This document shows, in pieces, positions 1 to 7,336 of a stretch of DNA of 27,687 nucleotides (position 1 is its first letter; every line of letters starts with the position of its first letter). Source of the DNA: JBOGHU01 sp050742255 (GTDB lineage Bacteria > Actinomycetota > Acidimicrobiia > Acidimicrobiales > CADCSY01); NCBI GenBank assembly GCA_050742255.1, contig JBOGHU010000107.1, positions 1-27,687 of the forward strand. The letters run 5' to 3'. The position numbers and the translations under genes were made by a program. The notes beneath the pieces are model-generated. The model worked only from the letters and a program-made list of their open reading frames with translations. It searched no databases and was not told the origin of the DNA.

Positions 1-1
1 G

Positions 2-1426
2 GGTGGTCGGGGCCGCGGCACGCCCGCCCCCGACCAGCCCCCGGCCGGAGCCGCCGAGCCGGTGCGCTCCGCGGTGGGCGGCCCGCAGGAGGCTGACCTG
101 TCCTCGGTCGACGACGAGACCCTCGAGCGCCGACGTGGTCGCCAGCGCAAGGGTCGACCGGTGGGGCGCTACCTGATGTGCGTCCACGTGCAGCCCGAGG
201 CGGCCCAGATCGCCGTGCTGGAGGGTCGCCTGCTGATCGAGCACTATGTCTCCCGGCCCCAGGACGACGCCACCCACGTCCACGGGAACATCTACCGGGG
301 CCGGGTGCAGAACGTCCTGCCGGGGATGGAGGCGGCGTTCATCGACATCGGGCTGCCGAAGAACGCCGTGCTGTACCGCGGCGACATCCCCTACGACGCC
401 GAGGACATCGAGCAGGGAGGGCCGGCACGGATCGAGCAGATCCTGCGCCCTGACCAGTCGGTGATCTGCCAGATCACCAAGAACCCCATCGGGCACAAGG
501 GGGCACGCCTCACCCAGGAGGTGTCGCTGCCGGGACGGTTCGTGGTGCTCGTCCCCAACTCGGCGGCCTACGGGATCTCCAAGCGGCTCTCCGACGACGA
601 GCGCAAGCGTCTCCGGGCCATCCTCGACCAGATCAAGCCGGAGGGCCACGGGCTGATCGTCCGCACCGCCGCCGAGGGCGCCACCCTGCCCGAGCTCCGG
701 CGGGACGTGGCCCGCCTGGTCGACGCGTGGGAGCGCATCGTGGCCCTGGCCGGGCGGTCGGCGGCACCGGCGCGGCTCTACCGGGAGCCGGACATGGCGG
801 TGCGGGTCATCCGTGAGGAGTTCAACACCGCCTACCGGGGTGTGGTCATCGACGACCAGTCGCTGTACCGGGAGATCCGCGACTACGTGGCCAGCATCAC
901 CCCCGAGCTGGCCAGCCGTGTCAGCTACTACGACCCCGAGGCGGAGTCGCTCCCCCTCTTCGAGGCCCACCACGTCCATGAGCAGCTGCACAAGGCGCTG
1001 AGCCGCAAGGTGTGGCTGCCCTCGGGCGGGTCCCTCGTGATCGAGCACACCGAGGCCCTCACCGTCATCGATGTCAACACCGGGCGCAACGTGGGCCGAT
1101 CGAGCCTGGAGGAGACCGTCTACCGGAACAACCTGGAGGCGGCCGAGGAGGTCGCCCGCCAGCTCCGACTGCGCGACATCGGCGGCATAATCGTGGTCGA
1201 CTTCATCGACATGGACGTCAGCGAGAACCGGGAGGCGGTGATCCGGGCGTTCCGGGACGCCCTGGCCCGGGACAAGACCCGGACCCAGGTGTTCGACATC
1301 TCCGAGCTGGGCCTGGTGGAGATGACCCGCAAGCGGATCGGCGAGGGGCTGATCGAGTCGATGTCGACGAGCTGCCCCACCTGCGAGGGTCGGGGCGTCA
1401 TCATCGACGAGGGGTTGTTGGAGTAG
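2..1426 (+). CDS. rne: Ribonuclease E/G, 3' part of gene (5' end outside window)
   Basis: Endoribonuclease that starts mRNA decay and processes rRNA in the cytoplasm. The frame is open to the left window edge and reads Gly/Ala/Pro-rich residues before the conserved core, so the gene is cut by the window; large actinobacterial RNase E proteins have such disordered N-terminal arms. An internal GTG at 62 is unlikely to be the real start. Numbering from position 62, the S1-like RNA-binding region spans about residues 40-150. The DNase I-like catalytic part carries the two metal-binding aspartates in VIDVNTGRN (D337) and VVDFIDM (D380), and the zinc-link CPTC lies at C438/C441 near the C-terminus. 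Nothing follows the zinc link, so the E. coli-type C-terminal degradosome arm is absent. The order rne-rplU-rpmA-obg is a conserved actinobacterial arrangement, interrupted here by an amidase gene. RNase E versus RNase G naming is uncertain. Confidence 0.93.
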   Translation, partial: GGRGRGTPAPDQPPAGAAEPVRSAVGGPQEADLSSVDDETLERRRGRQRKGRPVGRYLMCVHVQPEAAQIAVLEGRLLIEHYVSRPQDDATHVHGNIYRGRVQNVLPGMEAAFIDIGLPKNAVLYRGDIPYDAEDIEQGGPARIEQILRPDQSVICQITKNPIGHKGARLTQEVSLPGRFVVLVPNSAAYGISKRLSDDERKRLRAILDQIKPEGHGLIVRTAAEGATLPELRRDVARLVDAWERIVALAGRSAAPARLYREPDMAVRVIREEFNTAYRGVVIDDQSLYREIRDYVASITPELASRVSYYDPEAESLPLFEAHHVHEQLHKALSRKVWLPSGGSLVIEHTEALTVIDVNTGRNVGRSSLEETVYRNNLEAAEEVARQLRLRDIGGIIVVDFIDMDVSENREAVIRAFRDALARDKTRTQVFDISELGLVEMTRKRIGEGLIESMSTSCPTCEGRGVIIDEGLLE

Positions 1427-1454
1427 GCGTCCCGACACGGCGGTGGCACCCGAC

Positions 1455-1460
1455 TACCAT
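1455..1460 (+). promoter_or_regulatory. Putative -10 box (TACCAT) for the amidase gene
   Basis: TACCAT fits the TANNNT pattern seen before many genes here. It lies 39 nt before the GTG start at 1500, giving a short leader with a good Shine-Dalgarno (AAGGGGGCGGA, 1489-1499). No -35 element is recognisable. Confidence 0.4.
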
Positions 1461-1499
1461 CGCCCCCCGTCCGTCACGCGAACGGGGCAAGGGGGCGGA

Positions 1500-2336
1500 G
1501 TGGGAGACAACGGCCAGGCGGTGCCGCGGTTCGACCGGCGCCTCCTCTTGAGGGGTGGGCTGGTCGTGGCCGGCACCGCCGCCGTGGCGCCCGGGCTGGC
1601 GCGGGACCACCCCGCGCTCGCCGATCCCGGTGGGGCGACCCTGGTGGCGGCGGCGGTGGCGGCGCCCCCCGTCGTCACCCGGGCCCAATGGGGGGCCGAC
1701 GAGGCGCTCCGCGGCGACCCGCCCACCTTCGCCCCTGTGACCAAGGCGGTCATCCACCACACCGTCACCGCCAACGCCGACCCCGACCCGAGGGCACGGG
1801 TCCGGGCGATCTACGAGTTCCACACGCGCCGCAACGGCTGGTCCGACATCGGGTACAACTTCCTCGTCGACGGTGCCGGCCGCGTGTACGAGGGGCGCTG
1901 GGCCCGCGCCTACGGGCCGGGCGAGGTCCACGGCGGGGAGAGCGCCACCGGCCTGGGTGTCGTGGGGGCCCATGCCTCGGGGCACAACGGGGGCTCGATC
2001 GGCATCGGCGTGCTCGGCACCTTCGACGGCGCCGCCAGGCCGAGCGACGCTGCCGTGGCAGCGGTGGCGCAGGTGGCGGCGTGGAAGCTCGGTCCCCGGG
2101 GCATCGACCCTCGCGCCCGAGCCGGGGGGGTCCCGGTGGTCAGCGGCCACCGCGACCTGGTGTCGACGGGGTGCCCCGGTGACGGCCTGTACAGGCGGCT
2201 GCACGACGTGCGCCACCAGGCGGCGGCGATGATCGAGAGGAGCGTGTCGATCGCCGGCGAGCCGTCGCCGGAGGGGGTGGTCGACCAGCTCCTGGAGGTG
2301 GTCGACGACCTGCCCATCGTCGGTGGCGTCCCGTGA
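1500..2336 (+). CDS. Tat-exported N-acetylmuramoyl-L-alanine amidase / PGRP-like protein
   Basis: Predicted zinc amidase that cuts the lactyl amide bond between MurNAc and the stem peptide outside the membrane. The GTG at 1500 is chosen over an upstream in-frame GTG (1443) because it has a strong ribosome binding site and puts a twin-arginine signal at the N-terminus: RRLLLRGG at residues 13-20, followed by an Ala/Val-rich hydrophobic stretch and a likely cleavage near ALAD. The Amidase_2/PGRP domain follows (about residues 60-230): AQWGAD, IHHTVT (zinc His), YNFLVDGAGRVYEGR, and SGHRDLVSTGCPGD (second His and zinc Cys). Length is 278 aa, a single catalytic domain plus a short acidic tail with no cell-wall binding repeats. 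It sits between rne and rplU, 74 bp after the rne stop. Family assignment is firm; the physiological role (wall turnover or daughter separation) is inference. Confidence 0.88.
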   Translation: MGDNGQAVPRFDRRLLLRGGLVVAGTAAVAPGLARDHPALADPGGATLVAAAVAAPPVVTRAQWGADEALRGDPPTFAPVTKAVIHHTVTANADPDPRARVRAIYEFHTRRNGWSDIGYNFLVDGAGRVYEGRWARAYGPGEVHGGESATGLGVVGAHASGHNGGSIGIGVLGTFDGAARPSDAAVAAVAQVAAWKLGPRGIDPRARAGGVPVVSGHRDLVSTGCPGDGLYRRLHDVRHQAAAMIERSVSIAGEPSPEGVVDQLLEVVDDLPIVGGVP

Positions 2337-2391
2337 CGGCCTCCGTGGGGGCCGACGCCGGCACCCCGGCCCCACCGCCAGCTCCGTCGGG

Positions 2392-2397
2392 TAGCAT
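2392..2397 (+). promoter_or_regulatory. Putative -10 box (TAGCAT) before rplU
   Basis: TAGCAT ends 9 nt before the rplU ATG. The intervening GAGGGAGCT could be a Shine-Dalgarno, but a start site 6-7 nt after the box would cut into it, so the transcript is nearly leaderless or starts further upstream. Confidence 0.4.
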
Positions 2398-2406
2398 GAG
2401 GGAGCT

Positions 2407-2721
2407 ATGTACGCCGTCATCAGGACCGGAGGGAAGCAGGCCAAGGTGTCCGAGGGCCAGCGCCTCGACGTGGAGCTGCTGGGGCGGGAGGCCGGCTCGG
2501 AGGTCAGCTTCGCTCCGGTGCTGGTGGTCGATGGTGGCACCGTGCTCGCCACCCCCGGGGACCTGAGGGGGGCAGCGGTCTCGGCCCGGGTGGTGGGTGC
2601 CGCCAAGGGCGTGAAGATCCGGGGCTTCACCTACAAGAGCAAGTCCAACAACCGGCGTCGCTGGGGGCACCGCCAGCACTACACGACCATCGAGATCACC
2701 GGCATCTCCCCGGGAGGCTGA
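2407..2721 (+). CDS. rplU: 50S ribosomal protein L21
   Basis: Structural protein of the large ribosomal subunit that binds 23S rRNA. The 104-residue length is normal for L21. The hallmark start MYAVIRTGGKQAKV and the C-terminal KIRGFTYKSKSNNRRRWGHR RNA-binding stretch are both present. The ATG at 2407 has a purine-rich GAGGGAG just upstream. rpmA starts 3 nt after the rplU stop, so the two are co-transcribed, as in nearly all bacteria. Expression is expected to be growth-rate linked. No anomaly seen. Confidence 0.97.
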   Translation: MYAVIRTGGKQAKVSEGQRLDVELLGREAGSEVSFAPVLVVDGGTVLATPGDLRGAAVSARVVGAAKGVKIRGFTYKSKSNNRRRWGHRQHYTTIEITGISPGG

Positions 2722-2724
2722 GCC

Positions 2725-2997
2725 ATGTCCAAGACCAAGGGAGGTGGCTCGACCCGCAACGGTCGGGACTCGCAGGCCAAGCGGCTGGGCGTGAAGGTGT
2801 TCGACGGCCACCGGGTGACCGCCGGCGCCATCATCGTCCGCCAGCGGGGGACCCGCTTCCACCCCGGCGACAACGTCGGGAGGGGCGGTGACGACACACT
2901 CTTCGCCACCACCCCGGGCGTGGTCCGGTTCGGGAGCCGCAAGGGTCGCAAGCTGGTCGACGTGCTCCCCGCCCACGACGGCGCTCCGCCGGGCTGA
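2725..2997 (+). CDS. rpmA: 50S ribosomal protein L27
   Basis: Large-subunit protein whose N-terminal tail reaches towards the peptidyl transferase centre. The 90-residue sequence begins MSKTKGGGSTRNGRDSQAKR and contains RLGVK, the GAIIVRQRGTRFHPG block and GDDTLFA, all typical of L27. There is no N-terminal extension needing Prp-type cleavage as in Firmicutes. The ribosome binding site GGGAGG lies inside the end of rplU (about 2713-2718). The gene converges on dgt, with 26 bp between the two stop codons. Confidence 0.97.
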   Translation: MSKTKGGGSTRNGRDSQAKRLGVKVFDGHRVTAGAIIVRQRGTRFHPGDNVGRGGDDTLFATTPGVVRFGSRKGRKLVDVLPAHDGAPPG

Positions 2998-3013
2998 GCC
3001 CGCCGGCTGGCGG
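2991..3013. terminator. Weak GC hairpins between convergent rpmA and dgt
   Basis: Two short stems are visible: GGGC-TGA-GCCC, with the rpmA stop codon in its loop, and CCGCC-GGCT-GGCGG at 3000-3013. Neither has a U-tract. The only support is position between two convergent stop codons. Confidence 0.25.
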
Positions 3014-3023
3014 CGGCCCCTCT

Positions 3024-4088
3024 TCACGCCCCCCGGGGGAGGGCGGCGGGGTCCCAGCCCAGGCGCTCCACCGCCAGGGCCAGGGCGAACCGGTCGGTCA
3101 TGCCGCTCACGTAGCGGACGGCGTCGGCGACCGCACCCTCACTCCCCGGCGCCGGGGTCCCCCCTCCGTCGCCGATGGCCGCGGGGTGGTCCACGAACCA
3201 CTGGGTGAGCGATCGCAGCAGGGCGATGACCCGCCGGGCCTGGTCGATGGCCTCGGGTCGCAGGTAGATGCGCTCGTAGTTGAAGGCCCGGAAGGCGGCC
3301 AGGGCACCGGCCTCGGGGGGGCGCAGGGCGATGGTGCCGGTCTCGGCGATGGTCTCGAGCATGGCCGAGATGAACGCCCCGAGCTGGCCGGAGCGGTGCA
3401 CCCCCACCACCGCCACCACCTCGGCGGGCAGGTCCTCGGGGGCGACGATCCCGGCGTCCACGGCGTCCTCGAAGTCGTGGCAGACGTAGGCGATCCGGTC
3501 GGCCCAGGCCACCGCCTCCCCCTCGGGGGTGGCGGGTGGGGGGCGGTTCCAGGAGTGGTTGCGGACGGCGTCGAGGGTCTCGGCACACAGGTTCAGCGGG
3601 GCCAGCACCACGTCGGCGCCGTAGACGGCGTGGTGGTAGCCCCCGGCCACGAATGGCGACAGCGCCTCCTCGCTGGCGTGGCCGGCGGGACCGTGGCCGC
3701 AGTCGTGGGCGGTGGCGGCGGCGGTGGTGAGGGCCACGTTGAGGCCGGCGCCCCGGGCGATCGAGGCGGCCACCTGGGCCACCTCGATGGCGTGGGTGAG
3801 CCGGGTGCGGAGGTGGTCGTCGTGGGGGGCGATGAACACCTGGCACTTGCCGGCCAGCCGCCGGAAGGGCCGGCTGTGGTGGATGCGGTCGAGGTCCCGC
3901 TCGAAGCAGGTGCGGAAGCGGTCGGGCTCCTCGGCGCGGGCCCGTCGCCCCGCCCCCTCGGCCCGGGTGGCGCCCGGCGCCAGGGCCCGGTCGTCGGCGA
4001 CCTCCCGGGCGCCCCGCTCGACGAGGGGGTGCGGCCTGGCGCCCACTGGGGCGGGGTGGTGGGCCAGGGCCACGGTCGACAGCTCCAC
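3024..4088 (-). CDS. dgt: dGTP triphosphohydrolase-like HD protein
   Basis: HD-superfamily phosphohydrolase of the dGTPase family, which converts dNTPs to deoxynucleoside plus triphosphate and helps control dNTP pools in the cytoplasm. Visible motifs include FRTCFERDLDRIHHSRPFRRL near the N-terminus, THAIEVAQ (first metal His region), AHDCGHGPAGHASEE (HD pair), ADRIAYVCHDFEDA (distal metal Asp) and the C-terminal FNYERIYL block. The start is placed at the GTG at 4088 (354 aa) rather than an in-frame GTG at 4118, because TACCCT sits exactly 7 nt upstream, giving a leaderless start that matches its neighbours. The gene is divergent from obgE, with only about 50 bp between start codons. In mycobacteria dgt lies next to dnaG; here the context is different. 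Substrate preference cannot be read from sequence. Confidence 0.88.
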   Translation of the reverse strand: MELSTVALAHHPAPVGARPHPLVERGAREVADDRALAPGATRAEGAGRRARAEEPDRFRTCFERDLDRIHHSRPFRRLAGKCQVFIAPHDDHLRTRLTHAIEVAQVAASIARGAGLNVALTTAAATAHDCGHGPAGHASEEALSPFVAGGYHHAVYGADVVLAPLNLCAETLDAVRNHSWNRPPPATPEGEAVAWADRIAYVCHDFEDAVDAGIVAPEDLPAEVVAVVGVHRSGQLGAFISAMLETIAETGTIALRPPEAGALAAFRAFNYERIYLRPEAIDQARRVIALLRSLTQWFVDHPAAIGDGGGTPAPGSEGAVADAVRYVSGMTDRFALALAVERLGWDPAALPRGA

Positions 4089-4095
4089 GCCGCCG

Positions 4096-4101
4096 AGGGT
4101 A
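4096..4101 (-). promoter_or_regulatory. -10 box (TACCCT, minus strand) of dgt
   Basis: TACCCT followed by 7 nt and then GTG, consistent with transcription starting at the start codon. It lies 23 bp from the divergent obgE -10 box, so the upstream halves of the two promoters overlap. Confidence 0.5.
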
Positions 4102-4124
4102 CCCACCCGCGGTGACACGGCCCC

Positions 4125-4130
4125 TATCCT
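4125..4130 (+). promoter_or_regulatory. -10 box (TATCCT) of obgE
   Basis: TATCCT, then GCGGGC, then the GTG start at 4137. Six nt between box and start codon leave no room for a Shine-Dalgarno, so a leaderless mRNA is expected. Confidence 0.55.
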
Positions 4131-4136
4131 GCGGGC

Positions 4137-5366
4137 GTGTCGGACTTCGTGGACGAGAGCGGCCTACACGTCAAGGGGGGCGACGGTGGCGCCGGCGCGG
4201 TCTCCTTCCGTCGGGAGGCCCACGTCTCGCGGGGTGGCCCCGACGGGGGGGATGGCGGGAGGGGGGGCGACGTCTGGCTCGTCGCTGACCGCGACGTGGC
4301 GTCGCTGCTGGGGTTTCGGGACCACCCGTTCCGCCGGGCCGAGGACGGTGGCCACGGCACCTCCAAGCGGGCCCGGGGGCGGTCGGGGCGGGACCTGTCG
4401 GTCGGGGTGCCGGTGGGCACGGTGGTGCGCGACGGCGACGGGAAGCCTCTTGCCGACCTGGTGGGCGAGGGCGACCGGTGGCTGACCGCGGCCGGCGGCC
4501 GGGGCGGCCGGGGCAACGCCCGGTTCCTCTCCAACCGCCGCCGCGCCCCCGGCTTCGCCGAGCAGGGCGAGGTGGGCGAGGAGCGCTGGCTGCGCCTGGA
4601 GCTCAAGCTCCTCGCCGACGTGGCCCTGGTCGGGTTCCCCAACGCCGGCAAGAGCACCCTCATCTCGGCCATCTCGGCGGCCCGGCCCAAGATCGCCGAC
4701 TACCCCTTCACCACCCTTGAGCCCCACCTCGGCGTCGTGCGGGTCGGTGACACAGAGGTGGTGGTGGCCGACGTCCCCGGGCTCATCGAGGGAGCCAGCG
4801 CCGGCAGGGGCCTGGGCCACCAGTTCCTCCGCCACGTCGAGCGGGCCCGGGTGCTGGTGGTGCTGGTCGACCTGGCCCCCGCCGACGTGCGCCCGCCCGC
4901 CGACCAGGAGGAGGTCCTGGTGGAGGAGCTGCGCCGCCACCAGCCGGAGCTGGCGACCCGTCCCCGGCTGGTCGTGGGCAGCAAGGCCGACGTGGCCGAC
5001 CCGGCCGTCGGTTGGGACGGCCCCCGCATCTCGGCGGTCACCGGTGCCGGCATCCCGGCGCTGCTGGGCCGGATGGCCGCCTCGGTGGTCGAGGCGCGCG
5101 CCGCCGAGCCCGAGCGCGAGGGGTTCGCCGTCCACCGCCCGGCGCCTGAGGGCTTCCGGGTGGAGCGCCGGGGGGCGGCGTTCGTGGTGGTGGGGCGCCA
5201 GGCCGAGCGGGCGGTGGCGGTGAGCGACCTGACCGACGCCGACGCCTTGGACCACGTCCACCACCGCCTGCGCCGCATCGGGGTCGACCGGGCCCTGGCC
5301 CGGGCCGGTGCCCGCGCCGGCGACGAGGTCCGCATCGGCGGGGTCACCTTCGAGTACGAGGAGTAG
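4137..5366 (+). CDS. obgE: Obg/CgtA GTPase
   Basis: Essential GTPase acting in 50S subunit assembly and linking growth to nucleotide state. The three-domain order is intact in 409 aa. The glycine-rich Obg fold covers residues 1-158 (KGGDGGAGAVSFRRE, GGRGGRGNARF). The G domain follows with P-loop GFPNAGKST from residue 166, the YPFTTLEPHLG switch and DVPGLIEGAS. The C-terminal OCT domain covers about 325-409. The G4 motif, normally NKxD, reads SKAD (S282-D285), so the usual guanine-contacting Asn is Ser. The start GTG has a -10 box 6 nt upstream. The gene is followed after 5 bp by proB, whose Shine-Dalgarno GAGGAG lies in the last obgE codons, so the two are coupled. Confidence 0.96.
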   Translation: MSDFVDESGLHVKGGDGGAGAVSFRREAHVSRGGPDGGDGGRGGDVWLVADRDVASLLGFRDHPFRRAEDGGHGTSKRARGRSGRDLSVGVPVGTVVRDGDGKPLADLVGEGDRWLTAAGGRGGRGNARFLSNRRRAPGFAEQGEVGEERWLRLELKLLADVALVGFPNAGKSTLISAISAARPKIADYPFTTLEPHLGVVRVGDTEVVVADVPGLIEGASAGRGLGHQFLRHVERARVLVVLVDLAPADVRPPADQEEVLVEELRRHQPELATRPRLVVGSKADVADPAVGWDGPRISAVTGAGIPALLGRMAASVVEARAAEPEREGFAVHRPAPEGFRVERRGAAFVVVGRQAERAVAVSDLTDADALDHVHHRLRRIGVDRALARAGARAGDEVRIGGVTFEYEE

Positions 5367-5371
5367 CGCCG

Positions 5372-6466
5372 GTGGCGACCGTGGTGGCCAAGATCGGGTC
5401 CTCGTCGATCACCGGCGGGGACGGTGTGGTCGACGTCGCCGCCATCGCCAAGCTCTGCGACGAGGTGGCCACCCTCGTCGCCGGCGGTCACCGGGTGGTG
5501 GTGGTGACGAGCGGCGCCATCACCGCCGGCCTGCCGGCGTTGGGCCTCTCCGGCCTCACCACCCACGACACGGTCACCCTCCAGGCGGTGTCGGCGGTGG
5601 GCCAGAGCCGGTTGATGCGGGTGTACGACGACGTGCTGGCCGGCCGTGGACTGGTCGGCGGCCAGGTGCTGCTCGCCCCCTTCGACTTCATGGACCGCAG
5701 GCAGTACCTCCACGCCCGGGCCACCCTTGGTCGCCTGCTGGCCCTCGGCGTGGTGCCGGTGGTGAACGAGAACGACGCGGTGGCCGACGACGAGATCCGC
5801 TTCGGTGACAACGACCGCATCGCCGCCCTGGTCGCCCACCTGGTCGCCGCCGACGTGCTGGTGCTGCTCACCGACGCCCCGGGGCTGCTGACCGCCGACC
5901 CCCGCTTCGACGCCGGGGCCAGCCTGATCGAGGAGATCATCGAGGTCGATGCCCAGCTCGAGACGGTGGCCGGGAGGTCGGGGACGGTGCGGGGGAGCGG
6001 CGGCATGGCGTCCAAGCTGGCGGCGGCCAAGATCGCCGCCTGGTCGGGCGTGCGGGCGGTCATCGCCGCCGCCGGGCGCCCCGGTGTCCTGGCCGACGCG
6101 GTCACCGACGTGGCCGGCGTGGGGACGGTGGTCCGTCCCCGGCCCAAGCGGCTGTCCGCCCGCAAGCTCTGGATCGCCTTCGCCGTGGGCGCGGCGGGCT
6201 CCGTGCTCGTGGACGAGGGCGCCCGGGCGGCACTGCTGGAGCGCGGCACCTCCCTGCTGCCCGCCGGGGTGGCCGGGGTCCGGGGCTCCTTCGCCCCTGA
6301 CGACGCGGTGGAGCTGGCCGGCCCCGACGGTCGGGTCTTCGCCAAGGGCCTGGTCCGCGTGGGCGCGGCCACCCTCGAGGGGCTGCGGGGGCGCCGCACC
6401 GCCGAGCTGCCAGAGGGAGTCCCCCACGAGGTGGTCCACCGCGACGACCTGGTCATGCTGCCCTGA
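5372..6466 (+). CDS. proB: Glutamate 5-kinase
   Basis: First enzyme of proline synthesis: phosphorylates glutamate with ATP to gamma-glutamyl phosphate for ProA. The 364-aa length matches the long ProB form, with an amino acid kinase domain (VVAKIGSSSI at the N-terminus, VVVTSGAITAGL, PVVNENDAVADDEIRFGDND, LLTDAPGLLTADPR, GSGGMASKLAAAKIA) followed by a C-terminal PUA domain (about residues 277-360; GSVLVDEGARAAL, FAPDDAVELAGPDG, FAKGLV). The GTG start at 5372 is supported by GAGGAG at 5359-5364. It is tightly linked to obgE. Its pathway partner proA is not adjacent but 2.1 kb downstream behind two unrelated genes. Feedback inhibition by proline is expected from the family. Confidence 0.95.
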   Translation: MATVVAKIGSSSITGGDGVVDVAAIAKLCDEVATLVAGGHRVVVVTSGAITAGLPALGLSGLTTHDTVTLQAVSAVGQSRLMRVYDDVLAGRGLVGGQVLLAPFDFMDRRQYLHARATLGRLLALGVVPVVNENDAVADDEIRFGDNDRIAALVAHLVAADVLVLLTDAPGLLTADPRFDAGASLIEEIIEVDAQLETVAGRSGTVRGSGGMASKLAAAKIAAWSGVRAVIAAAGRPGVLADAVTDVAGVGTVVRPRPKRLSARKLWIAFAVGAAGSVLVDEGARAALLERGTSLLPAGVAGVRGSFAPDDAVELAGPDGRVFAKGLVRVGAATLEGLRGRRTAELPEGVPHEVVHRDDLVMLP

Positions 6467-6515
6467 GCGGTGGATGCCCGAGCTGGGGATGCTCCGGCCG
6501 ACCGGGGCGGCTGAC

Positions 6516-6521
6516 TACGCT
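6516..6521 (+). promoter_or_regulatory. -10 box (TACGCT) of the LysM/transglycosylase gene
   Basis: TACGCT, 8 nt, then ATG at 6530. There is no Shine-Dalgarno in those 8 nt (CTGGCTGC), which supports a leaderless start and a new transcription unit after proB. Confidence 0.5.
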
Positions 6522-6529
6522 CTGGCTGC

Positions 6530-7327
6530 ATGCGTGGGGGGGTCCGGTCCGCCAAGCCCGGTCGCCACGCTCCCCGTTCCCCCGACCCGGCCCAGACCGC
6601 GCTGCTGCCCCTCTTCGCCGGCCTGGTGCTTGTCGGCCTGACGGCCCTGGCCTCCCCGGGGGGGAGCCCGGTCGAGGTGCTCGCCACCGCCGGCGACGGT
6701 GGCGGCTCCGTCGGCCAGTGGCGGCCGGCCGCCCGCTACCGGGTGCAGCCGGGTGACACCGTCTGGGGCATCGCCATCCTCCACGTCGTCCCTCCCGAGG
6801 GGGTGGTGGCCCTGAACGGGCTCCAGTCGCCCTACCGCATCGTCGCCGGGGAGATGCTGGAGATCCCCGAGCCGCCCCCCGACCAGGCCCGCCTGCGTCC
6901 ACGGACCGTGGACGAGCGGCCCGACCTGGTCGGGCGTGAGGCGGTCTTCGACCGCTGGGCCACGTCCTACCAGTTGCCCGCCGATCTCCTGAAGGGGCTG
7001 GCCTGGCGCGAGTCGCGTTGGGAGGCCGACGCCCGCAGCGAGGCGGGCGCGGTGGGGGCGGCCCAGCTGCTGCCCTCCACCGCCCAGTGGGTCTTCGACC
7101 ACCTCATCGGCGAGCCCCTGGACGTGCACAGCTTCGAGGACAACGTCCGCGCCGCCGCCCGCTACCTGCGGTGGCTGCTCGACCGCTTCGACGGTGACCA
7201 TGCTGCGGCCCTGGCCGCGTACCACCAGGGGCCCACCTCGGTGTCGACCTCGGGGTGGTCGGGGCCCACCCGCCGGTTCGTGCAGGACGTCTTCGGGTTC
7301 CGGTGGCAGTTCCAGGTCTCGGGGTAG
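6530..7327 (+). CDS. LysM-domain lytic transglycosylase (SLT type)
   Basis: Probable membrane-anchored muramidase that cleaves glycan strands of peptidoglycan. The 265-aa protein has a short basic N-terminus and one hydrophobic segment (about residues 24-42, LLPLFAGLVLVGLTALA). A single LysM domain follows (about 69-113: YRVQPGDTVWGIA, VVALNGL, AGEMLEIP). The C-terminal goose-lysozyme/SLT fold (about 135-250) carries the catalytic Glu in WRESRW (E161), EAGAVGAAQLLPSTA, and AARYLRWLLDRF with AALAAYHQGP. The ATG has its own -10 box. fabF starts 9 nt after its stop, so the two are probably co-transcribed. The location between proB and proA is unusual. Whether the hydrophobic segment is a cleaved signal or an anchor is undecided. 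Confidence 0.85.
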   Translation: MRGGVRSAKPGRHAPRSPDPAQTALLPLFAGLVLVGLTALASPGGSPVEVLATAGDGGGSVGQWRPAARYRVQPGDTVWGIAILHVVPPEGVVALNGLQSPYRIVAGEMLEIPEPPPDQARLRPRTVDERPDLVGREAVFDRWATSYQLPADLLKGLAWRESRWEADARSEAGAVGAAQLLPSTAQWVFDHLIGEPLDVHSFEDNVRAAARYLRWLLDRFDGDHAAALAAYHQGPTSVSTSGWSGPTRRFVQDVFGFRWQFQVSG

Positions 7328-7336
7328 GGCGCCGGC

